From Leclercia adecarboxylata (GTDB lineage Bacteria; Pseudomonadota; Gammaproteobacteria; Enterobacterales; Enterobacteriaceae): 64,000 nucleotides of DNA. Each line of letters begins with the position of its first letter. Position 1 is the stretch's first letter. The notes beneath the pieces were generated by a model. The model searched no databases. It was given only the letters and a program-made list of their open reading frames with translations, and was not told where the DNA came from. Of this stretch, positions 1 to 10,927 are shown piece by piece. The position numbers were made by a program, and so were the translations under genes. Where the stretch lies: assembly GCA_901472455.1 (NCBI GenBank), contig LR590464.1, forward strand, positions 4,588,001 to 4,652,000. The letters run 5' to 3'.

Positions 1-47
1 GTGTGACATTAAGATAAATCAGTTTGGCCTTACTTAACGGAGAACCA

Positions 48-526
<479 letters not shown>

Positions 527-547
527 GAAATATACAGCGATCTCACA

Positions 548-834
548 TCACCAGTTCATTTGGCCAGCGTGCTGGACAACCAGATTAACGAAATCAGTAT
601 AGCTAACCACGTCAATACTGGCTGAAATTTGACCAGTCAGGCCGCGAGCCTCGATGTCATCTTTAAGCGCAGAGACAGAGATGGGGGCATTATTGAGAAG
701 ATCAACAAAGCGGCTGCCCTCCACCGCCGCCAGAACGCCATCCTGGATAAGCAGCAGGGCGTCGCCTTCACGCACCATTCTTAACAGACTTTCGATGTCG
801 CAGTGCCAGGGGAGTGGCTCAGAGTATGGAGCAT
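548..834 (-). CDS. tusB: Sulfurtransferase complex subunit TusB (frameshifted)
   Basis: TusB is the small subunit of the TusBCD complex, which relays persulfide sulfur from TusA to TusE for 2-thiolation of the wobble uridine in some tRNAs. The ATG at 832-834 gives MLHTLSHSPW. One C is missing in a C run near 811, and restoring it joins this to WHCDIESLLRM and to the intact remainder ending HAGQMNW. The corrected length of 95 aa equals E. coli TusB. It is the last gene of tusDCB, 7 bases after tusC. Confidence 0.9.
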
Positions 835-841
835 GACGGCC

Positions 842-1202
842 TCAGAATGTCAGGATAGTGTCGAACCGGGAGAGATGTTCACGCAGTACCTCTGGCTCCA
901 CCACCGTGGCGTCGAGAACAAAGGGGCGTGTTTTCATTCAGACCGCGCGCCTGCAGGGAGGCGGCACAAACGTAAAACGTCTCTATGTCATACAGCGGCA
1001 GAACTTTAAAGGTCGCGATGTAGTCGCGCGCCAGCACGACTTGCGGCTGCTGGCCGGCAAGCAGCTGAAACACGCCGTCGCCGATAAAGAATACCCCGAT
1101 CTCTTCCGTCAGTGCAGAAGTCGCCAGTAACGCATCCAGCCCTTCCCTTCCGGCGGCACTGCCATGCGGAGCAGAGGAAAAAACAAAAGCCACGCGGTTC
1201 AT
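842..1202 (-). CDS. tusC: Sulfurtransferase complex subunit TusC (frameshifted)
   Basis: TusC is the middle subunit of the TusBCD sulfur relay. The start MNRVAFVFSSAPHG and the DsrE/F-like core match E. coli TusC (119 aa). An extra C near 922-925 shifts the frame after NENTP. Without it the protein continues FVLDATVVEPEVL and ends DTILTF at the TGA at 842-844. Its start codon overlaps the tusD stop by one base (TGATG type), as expected for a translationally coupled operon. Confidence 0.92.
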
Positions 1203-1588
1203 CAGAATTGCACCATTCGGTCGCAGGTTAATGCGGCTTGGGCCAGCGCCCCGAGGCCACTCAGTGAAAAGCCGTCATTAAGGTTGGCAGCTGGCAGGCC
1301 CAGGCGCTGTGCTTCGTTCGCATCGCTTACGCCACGACGGAGCGCCGCCGCCACACAGATGTGCAGAGCAACCCCGTGCTGCTGGTTTAGCGATTGCCAT
1401 GCACGCACCAGATCAAACTCATCAGAGGCAGGAGACGTCAGTTGGTTGGCGTTATAGACACCTTCCCGATAAAAAAAGACGCTGACCAGCTCGTGCCCGG
1501 CGGCAAGCAGCGCGCGCGCAAATTGCAACGCACTGCTGGCCTGCTGCGTACCGTAAGCCGGTCCTGTCACCATTAACGCGAAACGCAT
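1202..1588 (-). CDS. tusD: Sulfurtransferase complex subunit TusD
   Basis: TusD accepts sulfur from TusA on a conserved cysteine and passes it to TusE. The frame is intact at 128 aa, the same length as E. coli TusD. The active cysteine falls at residue 78, in the context ALHICVAAALRRG. The gene follows yheO with its start codon overlapping the yheO stop and precedes tusC, forming yheO-tusDCB as in E. coli. Confidence 0.97.
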   Translation of the reverse strand: MRFALMVTGPAYGTQQASSALQFARALLAAGHELVSVFFYREGVYNANQLTSPASDEFDLVRAWQSLNQQHGVALHICVAAALRRGVSDANEAQRLGLPAANLNDGFSLSGLGALAQAALTCDRMVQF

Positions 1589-2311
1589 TACTTCTCGTGC
1601 CCCAGGAAATCGCCGCTTTTAAACTGACGGATATAGAGATACACCGTGTGTTTAGAGATATTGAGACGATCCGCTACCTGGTTAATCGCATCTTTGATAT
1701 CAAAAATGCCTTTCTCGTAGAGGTTAAGCACGATCTGGCGATTCTTGGCATTGTTGGACACATTGCGATCGGCATTGACTTCTTCGATGGTGAATTCCAG
1801 CGTCTGGGTGACGAGGTCTTCAACCGAGGAGGCAAAGTTAACAGAGGATCCAACATCCGGTGTTTCTGGCGGAATGAAGGTGTTCATGATCTGGGAGAAC
1901 GGCACATCGAGATTCATATTGATGCACAGCAAAGCCAATCACCCGATGATCGCGGTTGCGGATGGCAATCGTCACGGACTTCATCAGGACACCGCTCTTC
2001 GCGCGGGTGAAATAACATTTTGAGACGCTGCTGTCCGCACCGGTCATGTCGTGCAGCATACGCAGTGCAAGGTCGGTGATTGGCGAGCCAATTTTACGGC
2101 CAGTATGCTCACCATTGGCAATGCGGATGGCAGAACATTTCAGATCTTGCAGGGAGTGCAATACGATTTCGCAGTGGGACCCAATGAGCATCGCTAACCC
2201 GTCCACTACCGCTTCGTAGGATTTCAGAATATCGAAATCGGTCTGATCGAAAGGACGCTGATCCAGCAAATCAAGTTCGCTGGTTTCGTTGGTTAAAAGC
2301 GACCTGGTCAT
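1588..2311 (-). CDS. yheO: YheO family PAS/HTH transcriptional regulator (frameshifted)
   Basis: Conserved regulator with an N-terminal YheO-like PAS domain (about residues 30-140) and a C-terminal helix-turn-helix (about 200-235, DAINQVADRLNISKHTVYLY). Its target is not firmly established in enterobacteria. The start MTRSLLTNETSEL and the end GDFLGHEK match E. coli YheO (240 aa). One extra T near 1931 splits the frame between RVIG and LLCINMNL. Immediately upstream of tusD and probably cotranscribed with tusDCB. Confidence 0.93.
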
Positions 2312-2435
2312 GAAAAAAACACTCCTTTTCAGGAGCCTGTCGGTAAGTTTTCAGGGCAGGCTCATTATTTACACGGGCAACTAAATTAATACAGCGTAGT
2401 TAGCGCTTCCAGTGTTAATTATATCTGCACCATAA

Positions 2436-2466
2436 TAAAAAACCGCCGCTTCAGGGGCGGCGGTTG
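2436..2466 (-). terminator. Rho-independent terminator of fkpA
   Basis: Inverted repeat CCGCCGC / GCGGCGG with a short loop, just after the fkpA stop. On the minus strand it ends in a TTTTTTATT run, a standard intrinsic terminator. Confidence 0.85.
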
Positions 2467-2474
2467 TTACCGAT

Positions 2475-3293
2475 TTACTTCTTGGTGGCTTCAGCTGACG
2501 CTTCTGGCTTCGCGTCCGGCTTAGCATCCGCTTTCGGCGCTGGCTTAATGTCCAGCAGCTCTACATCGAATACCAGCGTGGAGTTAGCCGGGATACCCGG
2601 GACGCCAGTTTTGCCGTAGGCCAGATCCGGTGGGATGACCAGCTTGATTTTACCGCCTTTCTTGATGTTCTTCAGGCCTTCAGTCCAGCCCGGGATAACA
2701 CCATCCAGACGGAAGGAGAGCGGCTCACCACGGGTGTAAGAGTTATCGAACTCTTTACCGTCAGTCAGGGTACCTTTGTAGTTCACAACTACGGTATCGC
2801 TGTCTTTCGGTGCGTCGCCGGTACCTTCTTTCTCTACTTTGTAGACCAGGCCAGTAGCAGAGGTTTTCGCGCCTTTCTCTTTAGCGAAAGCGTCACGGTA
2901 AGCTTTACCCTTCGTTTCGTTCTCGGTCGCGTCTTTCTCCATTTTCTCCTGCGCTGCGCCTTTCACGCGCGCTTCGAAAGCCTGCAGAGTTTGCTCGATT
3001 TCCTGGTCTGACAGTTTGCTCTTATCAGCAAAGGCATCCTGAACACCGGCGATCAGTTGCGCCTGATCCAGTTTGATGCCCAGTTTTTCTTGCTCTTTCA
3101 GAGAGTTTTCCATGTAACGGCCCAGAGATGCGCCCAGTGCGTAGGCTGATTTCTGGTCGTCATTTTTGAACGCCGCATTGCTGTTAGCAGTCGCAGCAGG
3201 CTTTGCTGCAGTATCGGCAGCGAAAGTCAGCGGCGCATGCAGAGCGACGGCCATCGTGGTCGCCAGCAGCGTTACTTTAAACAGTGATTTCAT
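2475..3293 (-). CDS. fkpA: Periplasmic FKBP-type peptidyl-prolyl isomerase FkpA
   Basis: Periplasmic folding factor with cis-trans prolyl isomerase and chaperone activity. Intact at 272 aa (E. coli 270). Residues 1-25 form a signal peptide (MKSLFKVTLLATTMAVALHA, cleavage expected after TFA). An N-terminal dimerisation and chaperone region (about 40-140, helical) is followed by the FKBP domain (about 150-250) with GWTEGLKNIKKGG and PPDLAYG. The last 20 residues are a low-complexity Lys/Ala/Asp/Pro tail. Divergent from slyX. In E. coli fkpA is controlled by sigma-E; I did not confirm such a promoter here. Confidence 0.97.
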   Translation of the reverse strand: MKSLFKVTLLATTMAVALHAPLTFAADTAAKPAATANSNAAFKNDDQKSAYALGASLGRYMENSLKEQEKLGIKLDQAQLIAGVQDAFADKSKLSDQEIEQTLQAFEARVKGAAQEKMEKDATENETKGKAYRDAFAKEKGAKTSATGLVYKVEKEGTGDAPKDSDTVVVNYKGTLTDGKEFDNSYTRGEPLSFRLDGVIPGWTEGLKNIKKGGKIKLVIPPDLAYGKTGVPGIPANSTLVFDVELLDIKPAPKADAKPDAKPEASAEATKK

Positions 3294-3529
3294 CCATTTC
3301 TCCAGGGCCGGGGACTCTCACCCCGTATTAAGCGTAAATGAGAAGCGTACTATAAAACGTTGAGGAACAAATCTACAGGTAGACGCCTCTGATTAGCACC
3401 ACATTTCAGACTATTTTTGTTTAAATTAGTTTCTTAGCGCAGGGATGTTTACTGCGCGCGAGGATAATCTCGGGTAAAATCCGCCGCCGCAAGCCCCGGA
3501 CGGGCTAAACAAGACCAACGAGGTGAATC

Positions 3530-3748
3530 ATGCAGGATAACGATATGGAAGCACGACTGGCTGAACTTGAAAGCCGACTGGCTTTTCAGGAGATCACCAT
3601 CGATGAGCTGAATCAGACCGTAACGGCCCACGAGCTGGAAATGGCCAAACTGCGGGATCTGCTGCGTCTGTTAACCGAAAAAGTGAAAGCGTCGCAGTCA
3701 TCGCATATTGCGTCACAGTCGGAAGAGACGCCGCCGCCTCACTATTGA
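3530..3748 (+). CDS. slyX: SlyX family protein
   Basis: Small cytoplasmic protein of unknown function, 72 aa as in E. coli. The sequence is a nearly continuous coiled coil with heptad-like spacing (LAELESRLAFQEITIDELN), followed by a short polar tail ending PPPHY. The ATG at 3530 has the upstream GAGGTG. Convergent with slyD across a shared terminator. Confidence 0.95.
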   Translation: MQDNDMEARLAELESRLAFQEITIDELNQTVTAHELEMAKLRDLLRLLTEKVKASQSSHIASQSEETPPPHY

Positions 3749-3752
3749 GACG

Positions 3753-3782
3753 TAAAAAAAGCGGGATTAATCCCGCTTTTTT
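3753..3782. terminator. Bidirectional terminator between slyX and slyD
   Basis: Perfect hairpin AAAAAAAGCGGGATTAATCC and its complement, with an A run on one side and a T run on the other, so it can end transcription of both convergent genes. Confidence 0.88.
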
Positions 3783-3801
3783 GTGCCTGAAGCCGTGAAG
3801 C

Positions 3802-4388
3802 TTAGTGGCAACCGCAACCGCCATTACCGCAACCACCTTTACCGTGGTCGTGACCATGGTCGTGATCGTGGCCGTGACCGCCGCAGCAACCATCGTGACC
3901 GTGATCGTGGTCATGGGCCGTGCGCACCGTGAACATGGCCGTGAGCCAGCTCTTCTTCGGTGGCTTCGCGGATTGCAACCACTTCAACGTTGAACTTGAG
4001 GTTCTGGCCAGCCAGCATGTGGTTGCCATCAACCACAACGTGGTCATCTTCAACTTCAGTGATTTCTACTGGAACCGGACCCTGGTCAGTTTCAGCCAGG
4101 AAACGCATGCCAACCTGCAGTTCGTCAACGCCCATGAACACGTCTTTAGGAACGCGCTGCACCAGGTTGTCATCGTACTGACCGTAAGCGTCGTTTGCGC
4201 CTACAGCAACGTCAAATTTGTCGCCAACTTCGTGACCGTCCAGCGCGTTTTCCAGACCGGAAATCAGGGGAACCGTGACCGTGCAGGTAGTCCAGCGGCG
4301 CACTCACCGGAGACTCATCAACCAACACACCGTCTTCTGTACGTACCTGATAGGCCAGGCTGACCACCAGGTCTTTTGCTACTTTCAT
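3802..4388 (-). CDS. slyD: SlyD, FKBP-type isomerase and nickel metallochaperone (frameshifted)
   Basis: Cytoplasmic prolyl isomerase, chaperone and nickel donor for hydrogenase maturation. The ATG at 4386-4388 gives MKVAKDLVVSLAYQVRTEDG. The FKBP domain with its inserted IF flap is followed by a long His/Cys/Gly metal-binding tail ending GCGNGGCGCH. Two single-base insertions interrupt it: an extra C near 4268 (after HGHGS) and an extra G near 3915 (after HVHGAH). Corrected length is about 194 aa, against 196 in E. coli. The tail is even richer in HDH repeats than in E. coli. Confidence 0.93.
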
Positions 4389-4482
4389 GATATCTCCTGA
4401 GCGTGGGAAAATTGCTGGCGCAGATTGTAACGGAAATCTGCACCCGTGTACCCTTTAGCTTAAAAAAACTCAGGGCATATCG

Positions 4483-4683
4483 CTAGTCGGGATGAAAAAT
4501 CCCTATCACTTGCTCTTCTTTGCGAACATGCTCGCGAACCTCTTTATCCGCTTCACGCATCTGGTGTCCGCACTTAACACACTCAACAATATCGATATTA
4601 TTCTCTCGCCACATGGCCAGAGTATCCTGAGCCTGACAGGCCGGGCATTTCGCACCGGCGATAAAGCGTTTACGTACCGCCAT
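4483..4683 (-). CDS. yheV: YheV family zinc-ribbon-like protein
   Basis: Uncharacterised 66 aa protein, intact and equal to E. coli YheV. Two CxxC pairs (CPAC at residues 13-16 and CVKCGH at 35-38) suggest a single zinc ribbon. No enzymatic role is known. It lies 11 bases after kefB and is probably the last gene of kefG-kefB-yheV. Confidence 0.93.
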   Translation of the reverse strand: MAVRKRFIAGAKCPACQAQDTLAMWRENNIDIVECVKCGHQMREADKEVREHVRKEEQVIGIFHPD

Positions 4684-4694
4684 TCTCTACCTCG

Positions 4695-6501
4695 TTATTC
4701 AAATTCATCCCAGCCGTCCAGCTGCCGACGCTCCTGCTGCATCTCACGCTGGAAGATCTCTTCCAGCTCGCGGCGCGCTTCCCGCACCCGGGAAATTTGC
4801 ACCGTGTCGGTATGCACCGGCATCAACTCGCGCAGCATCATCATATCCAGACGGCGAAAATGTAGCTGCGCGCGCTGGGCCTGATGCGGATGCATACCCA
4901 GCGTCACTAACGTTTTGCGCCCAGCTCCAGCGCACTGGAGAAGGTCTCACGGGTAAATTGCGTTACCCCGGCCTGGAGCAGTTCATGTGCCTCTACACGC
5001 CCGCGCGCTCGCGCCAGGATATGCAGATGCGGAAAATGCTGCTGGCAGATCTGCACCAGCTTCATGGTGTCTTCCGGCTCATTACAGGTGATAACAATCG
5101 ACTCCGCTGCTTCTGCCCCGGCCGACCGCAGGAGTTCCACCTGAGTGGCATCACCGTAATAGACCTTGTAACCGTACTTGCGCATCAGGTTAACCGCGCT
5201 GATATCACGCTCCAGCACCGTCACGCGCATTTTATTCGCCATCAGCAGGCGGCCAATCACCTGCCCAAAGCGCCCGAAGCCCACCACAATGACCTGCGGT
5301 TTATCATCATCCACCCAGGGCGCTTCATGTTCATCTTCCGGTGCATTCAGGCGTCGGGAAAGCCGCTTATCGATCAGCTTCATTAACAACGGTGTGGTCA
5401 TCATCGACAGCGTGACGGTCACCAACAGCAGCGCCATCTGGTCATGCTGAAACAATCTCTGGGACGATGCTGTGGAGAAGAGCACAAAAGCGAACTCTCC
5501 CCCCTGGCTCAGCACCCCGGCAAGCTGCGCACGCTCCGGGTGACGCAGACCGTATACCCGCGCCAGCACGTACAGCACCAGCATTTTGACGGCGATCAGC
5601 ACCGCAACGCCCAGCAATACGGCCAGGATATGGGTGTAAAGCACGCCAAGATTCAAGGCCATGCCAACCGAGATGAAGAACAGCCCTAACAGCAACCCCT
5701 TAAACGGGTCGATGGCAATTTCCAGCTCGTGCCGGTACTCACTTTCCGCCAGCAGTACGCCGGCAATAAAGGTTCCCAGCGCCATCGACAGCCCCAGCGC
5801 ATCCATAAACAGCGCCGAACCCAGCACCAGCAGCAGCGTGGCGGCGGTAAACACTTCCCTCACCCCGGACGCCGCAATAAAGCGGAACACCGGACGCAGC
5901 AGATAACGTCCGCCCACCAGCATGCCGCCAAAGGCCAGCACCTTCATGCCGATTTTCATCCAGTCGAAATGCTCGTCGCCCGATCCCGCCAACAGCGGAA
6001 CCAGGGCCAGCGCCGGGATCACCGCCAGATCCTGAAACAGCAGCACGGAGAAACCCAGCTGCCCCGTTTCGTTGCGGTTCATGCCTTTGTCGCGCATCAG
6101 CTGTAACGCCATGGCGGTTGAGGACATCGCCAACCCAATCCCGCCAACCACCGCCGCCTGCCAGGAGAACTGAGCCAGCATCAGCAGGCCGCCGAGGATC
6201 ACCGCACTACCGATAACCTGGGCAGCACCCACGCCGAAGATGGAACGCCGTAGCTGCCAGAGTTTTGCCGGGTTCAGCTCCAGGCCGATAATAAACATCA
6301 GAAAGACGACACCCAGCTCCGAGAAGTGCAGGATTTCGTCCACATCACTGATAAACCCCAGCCCCCCAGGGGCCAATGGCGATACCCGCCAGCAGATAAG
6401 CCGAGCACCGCGCCAATACCCAGTCGCGAAGCCAGCGGCACCGCCACCACGGCGGCGAGCAGAAACAGCACCCCCGCCAGCAACAGATCGGAACCCTCCA
6501 T
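4695..6501 (-). CDS. kefB: Glutathione-regulated potassium efflux antiporter KefB (frameshifted)
   Basis: Inner-membrane K+/H+ antiporter gated by glutathione and its adducts, which acidifies the cytoplasm during electrophile stress. About 12 membrane helices fill residues 1-380, followed by an RCK/TrkA-N domain with the dinucleotide motif VVGFGRFGQVIGRLL. Start MEGSDLLLAGVLFL and end DGWDEFE match E. coli KefB (601 aa). Three indels occur: extra bases near 6403 and 6366 and a missing G near 4918. The start codon overlaps the stop of kefG (TGATG), matching the known dependence of KefB on KefG. Confidence 0.94.
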
Positions 6502-7057
6502 CAGTGGCCTCCCGTCAGGTTGGGTGCAGCCAGCCAGTCACCGTAGGCTTTGGCATGGCTGGCCAGCTCATCCTGATGCTGCCGACGCGCCCAGTAGATA
6601 ATGATCGGACTCAGCCAGTGCATGTGGCACATGGCCGCCGTCAGCTCGAAAGGGCGCAGGATATCGTTCATCGAATAGCGGTTAAGCCCATCGTGACGAT
6701 ACGCACTCTCCGGCTCGCCGGTTAGTAATAACGTTCCGCCAGTACTTTCCCGCCAGCTGGTTTCCTCCCCACCCCACTGGCAAAGCCCCGGCTCAGCACG
6801 CGGTCCAGCCACTCTTTCAGCAGCGCCGGGCAGCTGTAGGTATAAAGCGGATGCTGGAACACAATGACGTCGTGCTCGCGCAGCAACGCCTGCTCATAAG
6901 GGATGTCGATAAAAAAATCGGGGTAGTGCGCGTAGAGATCGTGCACCGTTACATTACTGAGCCGTAATGCCGGCTGGAGCAAAACCCGGTTAGCGACCGA
7001 GTCCTGAGACTCTGGATGGGCATACAGCAGCAGCACTTTTGCTGTCTGGGACATCAT
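6501..7057 (-). CDS. kefG: KefG, ancillary flavodoxin-like subunit of KefB (frameshifted)
   Basis: NAD(P)H quinone oxidoreductase-like protein required for full KefB activity. Flavodoxin-like fold with the LLYAHPESQDSVANR start and the conserved QHPLYTYSCPALLKEWLD. One extra G near 6770 shifts the frame after ASGVGG. Corrected, it continues to the TGA at 6501-6503 and gives about 184 aa (E. coli 183). Overlaps the kefB start by one base. Divergent from yheS. Confidence 0.94.
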
Positions 7058-7178
7058 TCCTCTCCCGGGTCGTCATCACTGTTATTTTGGGCTACCATGG
7101 CACACCCACGCGGCGCGTGGCGGCACATTTAACCTGATTATAATGACAACTTAACATAGTCGGAACATACGGCGCTCT

Positions 7179-9087
7179 ATGATTGTTTTCTCCTCATTAC
7201 AAATTCGTCGCGGCGTACGCGTCCTGCTGGACAACGCTACAGCCACCATTAACCCGGGCCAGAAAGTAGGCCTGGTGGGCAAAAAACGGCTGCGGTAAAT
7301 CCACGTTACTGTCATTGCTGAAAAAACGAGATCAGTGCCGACGGCGGTAACTTTACCTACCCTGGCAACTGGCAGTTGGCCTGGGTGAACCAGGAGACGC
7401 CCGCGCTGAGCGTACCGGCAATGGACTATGTTATTGACGGCGACCGGGAGTACCGCAAACTGGGAAGCTGAACTTAATGCCGCCAACGAACGCAACGATG
7501 GCCACGCGATTGCCACCGTCCACGGCAAACTCGACGCCATCGACGCCTGGACTATCCGCTCCCGCGCCTCCACGCTTCTGCACGGTCTGGGTTTCAGCAA
7601 TGAACAGCTGGAACGTCCGGTCAGCGACTTCTCCGGTGGCTGGCGCATGCGTCTTAACCTGGCCCAGGCGCTGATCTGCCGCTCCGATCTGCTGCTGCTC
7701 GATGAACCGACTAACCACCTCGATCTGGATGCCGTCATCTGGCTGGAGAAGTGGCTGAAGAGCTATCAGGGCACGCTGATCCTGATCTCTCACGGACCGT
7801 GATTTCCTCGACCCGGTGGTAGACAAAATTATTCATATCGAACAGGAGTCGATGTTCGAATACACCGGCAACTACAGCTCGTTTGAGCGCCAGCGCGCGG
7901 TGCGACTCTCCCAGCAGCAGGCGATGTACGAAAGCCAGCAGCAGCGGGTGGCGCATCTGCAAAGCTTTGTCGATCGCTTTAAGGCCAAAGCCTCCAAAGC
8001 CAAACAGGCCCAGAGCCGTATCAAGATGCTGGAACGTATGGAGATGATTGCCCCGGCACACGTCGACAACCCGTTCCACTTTAGCTTCCGCGCGCCGGAA
8101 AGCCTGCCTAACCCTCTGCTGAAGATGGAAAAGGTCAGCGCCGGTTATGGTGACCGCATCATTCTTGATTCCATTAAGCTCAACCTGGTTCCGGGTTCCC
8201 GTATTGGTCTGCTCGGGCGCAACGGTGCCGGTAAATCCACCCTCATTAAGCTACTGGCGGGTGAACTGGCCCCGGTCCGCGGCGATATTGGTCTGGCGAA
8301 GGGCATTAAGCTGGGCTATTTCGCCCAGCATCAGCTGGAATATTTACGCGCGGATGAATCGCCGCTGCAGCACCTGGCGCGTCTGGCACCACAGGAGATG
8401 GAGCAGAAGCTGCGCGACTACCTGGGTGGCTTCGGCTTCCAGGGCGATAAAGTGACCGAGAATACCGGGCGCTTCTCCGGCGGCGAAAAAGCGCGTCTGG
8501 TGCTGGCCCTCATCGTCTGGCAGCGTCCGAACCTGCTGCTGCTCGATGAACCAACTAACCACCTGGATCTGGACATGCGCCAGGCCCTGACCGAAGCCTT
8601 AATCGAATTCGAAGGCGCGCTGGTGGTGGTCTCGCACGACCGGCACCTGCTGCGTTCCACCACCGACGATCTCTATCTGGTGCACGACAGCAAAGTGGAG
8701 CCTTTCGACGGCGATCTGGAAGATTACCAGCAGTGGCTGAGCGACGTGCAGAAGCAGGAAAGCCAGCCTGCGGAAGGGGCCAAAGATAACGCCAACAGCG
8801 CCCAGGCGCGTAAAGACCAGAAGCGACGCGACGCGGAGCTGCGCACGCAAACCCAGCCGCTGCGTAAAGAGATCACCCGTCTGGAAAAAGAGATGGAAAA
8901 GCTCAACGCCACGCTTGAGGCCGTAGAAGAGAAGCTGGGCGACAGCGGTCTGTATGACCAGTCGCGCAAAGCCGAGCTAACCGAGTGCCTGCAGGTACAG
9001 GCCAAAACCAAATCCAGCCTTGAAGAGTGTGAAATGGCCTGGCTGGACGCGCAGGAACAGCTCGAAGGGATGCTTCAGAGCGACTGA
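7179..9087 (+). CDS. yheS: ABC-F family ATP-binding protein YheS (frameshifted)
   Basis: Cytosolic ABC-F protein with two tandem ATPase domains and no membrane domain. The family acts on ribosomes; the exact role of YheS is not settled. ATG at 7179 (MIVFSSLQIRRG). First Walker A near 7281 (GKNGCGKST), first signature FSGGWRMRL and Walker B LLLLDEPTNHLDL, then the second Walker A GRNGAGKST, signature FSGGEKARL and Walker B. A charged coiled-coil tail ends the protein. Four insertions break the first half: near 7285, 7325, 7464 and 7795. Corrected length is 634 aa (E. coli 637). Confidence 0.94.
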
Positions 9088-9102
9088 CCCGGTGGAGGGG
9101 CG

Positions 9103-10042
9103 ATGATACCTGACCTGACCAGCGAAATTACATTTCGCAAACTTAGCATCTTCATGACATTTATGGAGACGGGCAATATTGCCCGTGCTGCTGAGGTGCT
9201 GAACCTCAGTGGGGTCAGCGTCCATCGCGCCTTGCATACCCTGGAAGAGAACGTTCGCTGCCCGCTGTTCACGCACAAAGGCCGTAATCTGATTGCCCTG
9301 CCCGCCGCCTGGACGCTGCTTGAGTACTGCCAGGAGGTGATGCAGGTCATGGAGCGCGGGCTGGAAGAGGCGCGCAAAACGGCCGGCGTTGGTCAGGGCC
9401 GTCTGCGGGTTGGGACGCTCTACTCCCTGACGCTCGAGACGGTTCCGCAGTTAATTATGGGCATGAAGCTGCGCCGCCCGGATCTGGAGATGGATCTCAC
9501 CATGGGATCCAACGAGACCCTGTTGCATATGCTGGATGAAGGCTCGCTGGATGCCATTCTCATCTCCCTCTCTGAAAGCGAAATTGACCGCAATCACCTC
9601 GAAGTGCTGCCCTTGTTCCACGATGATATCTTTCTTGCCGCTCCCGCCTCGGCGCAGCTGAATACCGAAGCGCTGGCGGATTTACGCGACTATAAAAATC
9701 AGAAATTCGTGGCTCTCGCCGAGGGCTTTGCCACCTACGCCGGGTTTCAGGAGGCGTTTCATATCGCCGGATTCGAGCCGGAGATCGTCACCCGGGGTGA
9801 ATGATATTTTCTCGATGCTGAGCCTGGTGCAGGCGGGTGTCGGCTTTACGCTGATGCCGGGCAGGATGAAGAAAGTGTATGAAAACTCGGTGCAGCTGTT
9901 GAAGCTGGCGCAGCCGTATCAGATGCAGCAGCTGATCGCCATCGTCTTTGCCCGCAACCGCGAGCAGGATCCAGGCCTGCGGGCGCTGGCGGCGGAAGGC
10001 CGCATGTACGCCCGCCGCCTTGAGCAGAACGCTAATCCTTAA
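9103..10042 (+). CDS. mdcR: LysR-type regulator of malonate decarboxylase (frameshifted)
   Basis: LysR-family regulator, probably the malonate-responsive activator of the adjacent mdc operon. N-terminal winged HTH at about residues 10-65 (NIARAAEVLNLSGVSVHRAL), then the periplasmic-binding-like effector domain. An extra G near 9796 (CGGGG) shifts the frame after EPEIVTR; corrected it reads VNDIFSMLSLVQAG and ends NANP, about 312 aa. It starts 16 bases after yheS on the same strand and faces mdcH, with which it overlaps by 11 bases at the 3' ends. The assignment rests on family and context. Confidence 0.85.
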
Positions 10043-10927
10043 GACGCCGCGCCAAATGCACCGCGACATCAATCCCGCTTCGTTCCAGAGAGACTGACTC
10101 CCCTTCCCAGGCCGCCTGACGCGTTAAGCAGGTCAATATGCCGCCGGGCGGCATCTCAATAGCCAGCCGCGCTTCACGCTCGTTAGCAGCAATCACCGCC
10201 TCCTGCCAGCGTACGGTGCGGGCCATATTCATCGCCAGATCGTCGGCGATCTTCTCCGGCTGCCACAGCACGCGGCCGGTGCTGCCGCTCAGGTATGCGC
10301 AGCGGGGACGAGAGAGCGTGACCCGGCTGAACGCCTCGACAAGTTTTTGCGCCGGTTCCGCCAGCAGCGCGCAGTGCGACGGCACGCTGACCGTCAGTCG
10401 TTTGGCTTTGTTCGCCCCTTTCGCCAGCGCACGTTCGGCTACCTGTGCCATGCCGTCATCGGCACCGGCGATCACAATCTGCGTTTCGGCGTTCAGGTTG
10501 GCGATATAGGTGCCGGTACCGTCGATAAGCTGTTCCACCTGCGGCAGGGTCAAGCCCATAATCGCCGTCAGGCCATAGCCGTGCGGATAGGCCTGCTCCA
10601 TCAGGTCGCCACGCAGCGCGACCAGCCTAAGCGCGTCGGTGAAGTCCAGCGCGCCCGCAATAACCGCCGCCGGGTATGCGCCAATGGACAGCCCGCTGAC
10701 GATATCCGGCGTTACGCCGCGTCGCTCAAGCTCGCGCGCCCAGGCGACACCGGCTATCAGTAGCGAAAGCTGCACCGCGCGGGTATGGGATAACGAAGCT
10801 GCGCTATCCAGCGTATCAACCTCCGTTCCCAACACCTCGCGCGCCTGCGCCAGTTCAGTGCCCGGCAGGTTTTGCAGCATGCCTTCATGCTGTGTGCCCT
10901 GCCCGGAAAAGTAAACAGTATTTTCAT
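10032..10927 (-). CDS. mdcH: Malonate decarboxylase epsilon subunit, malonyl-CoA:ACP transacylase MdcH (frameshifted)
   Basis: Transfers malonyl from malonyl-CoA to the MdcC carrier, priming the enzyme for its first turnover. FabD-like acyltransferase with the serine nucleophile in SGLSIGAYPAA (about residue 81) and the downstream VPSHCALL catalytic histidine region. The ATG at 10925-10927 gives MKILFTFPG; one missing base near 10901 must be restored to read GQGTQHEGMLQN, the usual FabD start. About 298 aa. The start codon overlaps the mdcG stop (TGATG). Confidence 0.9.
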
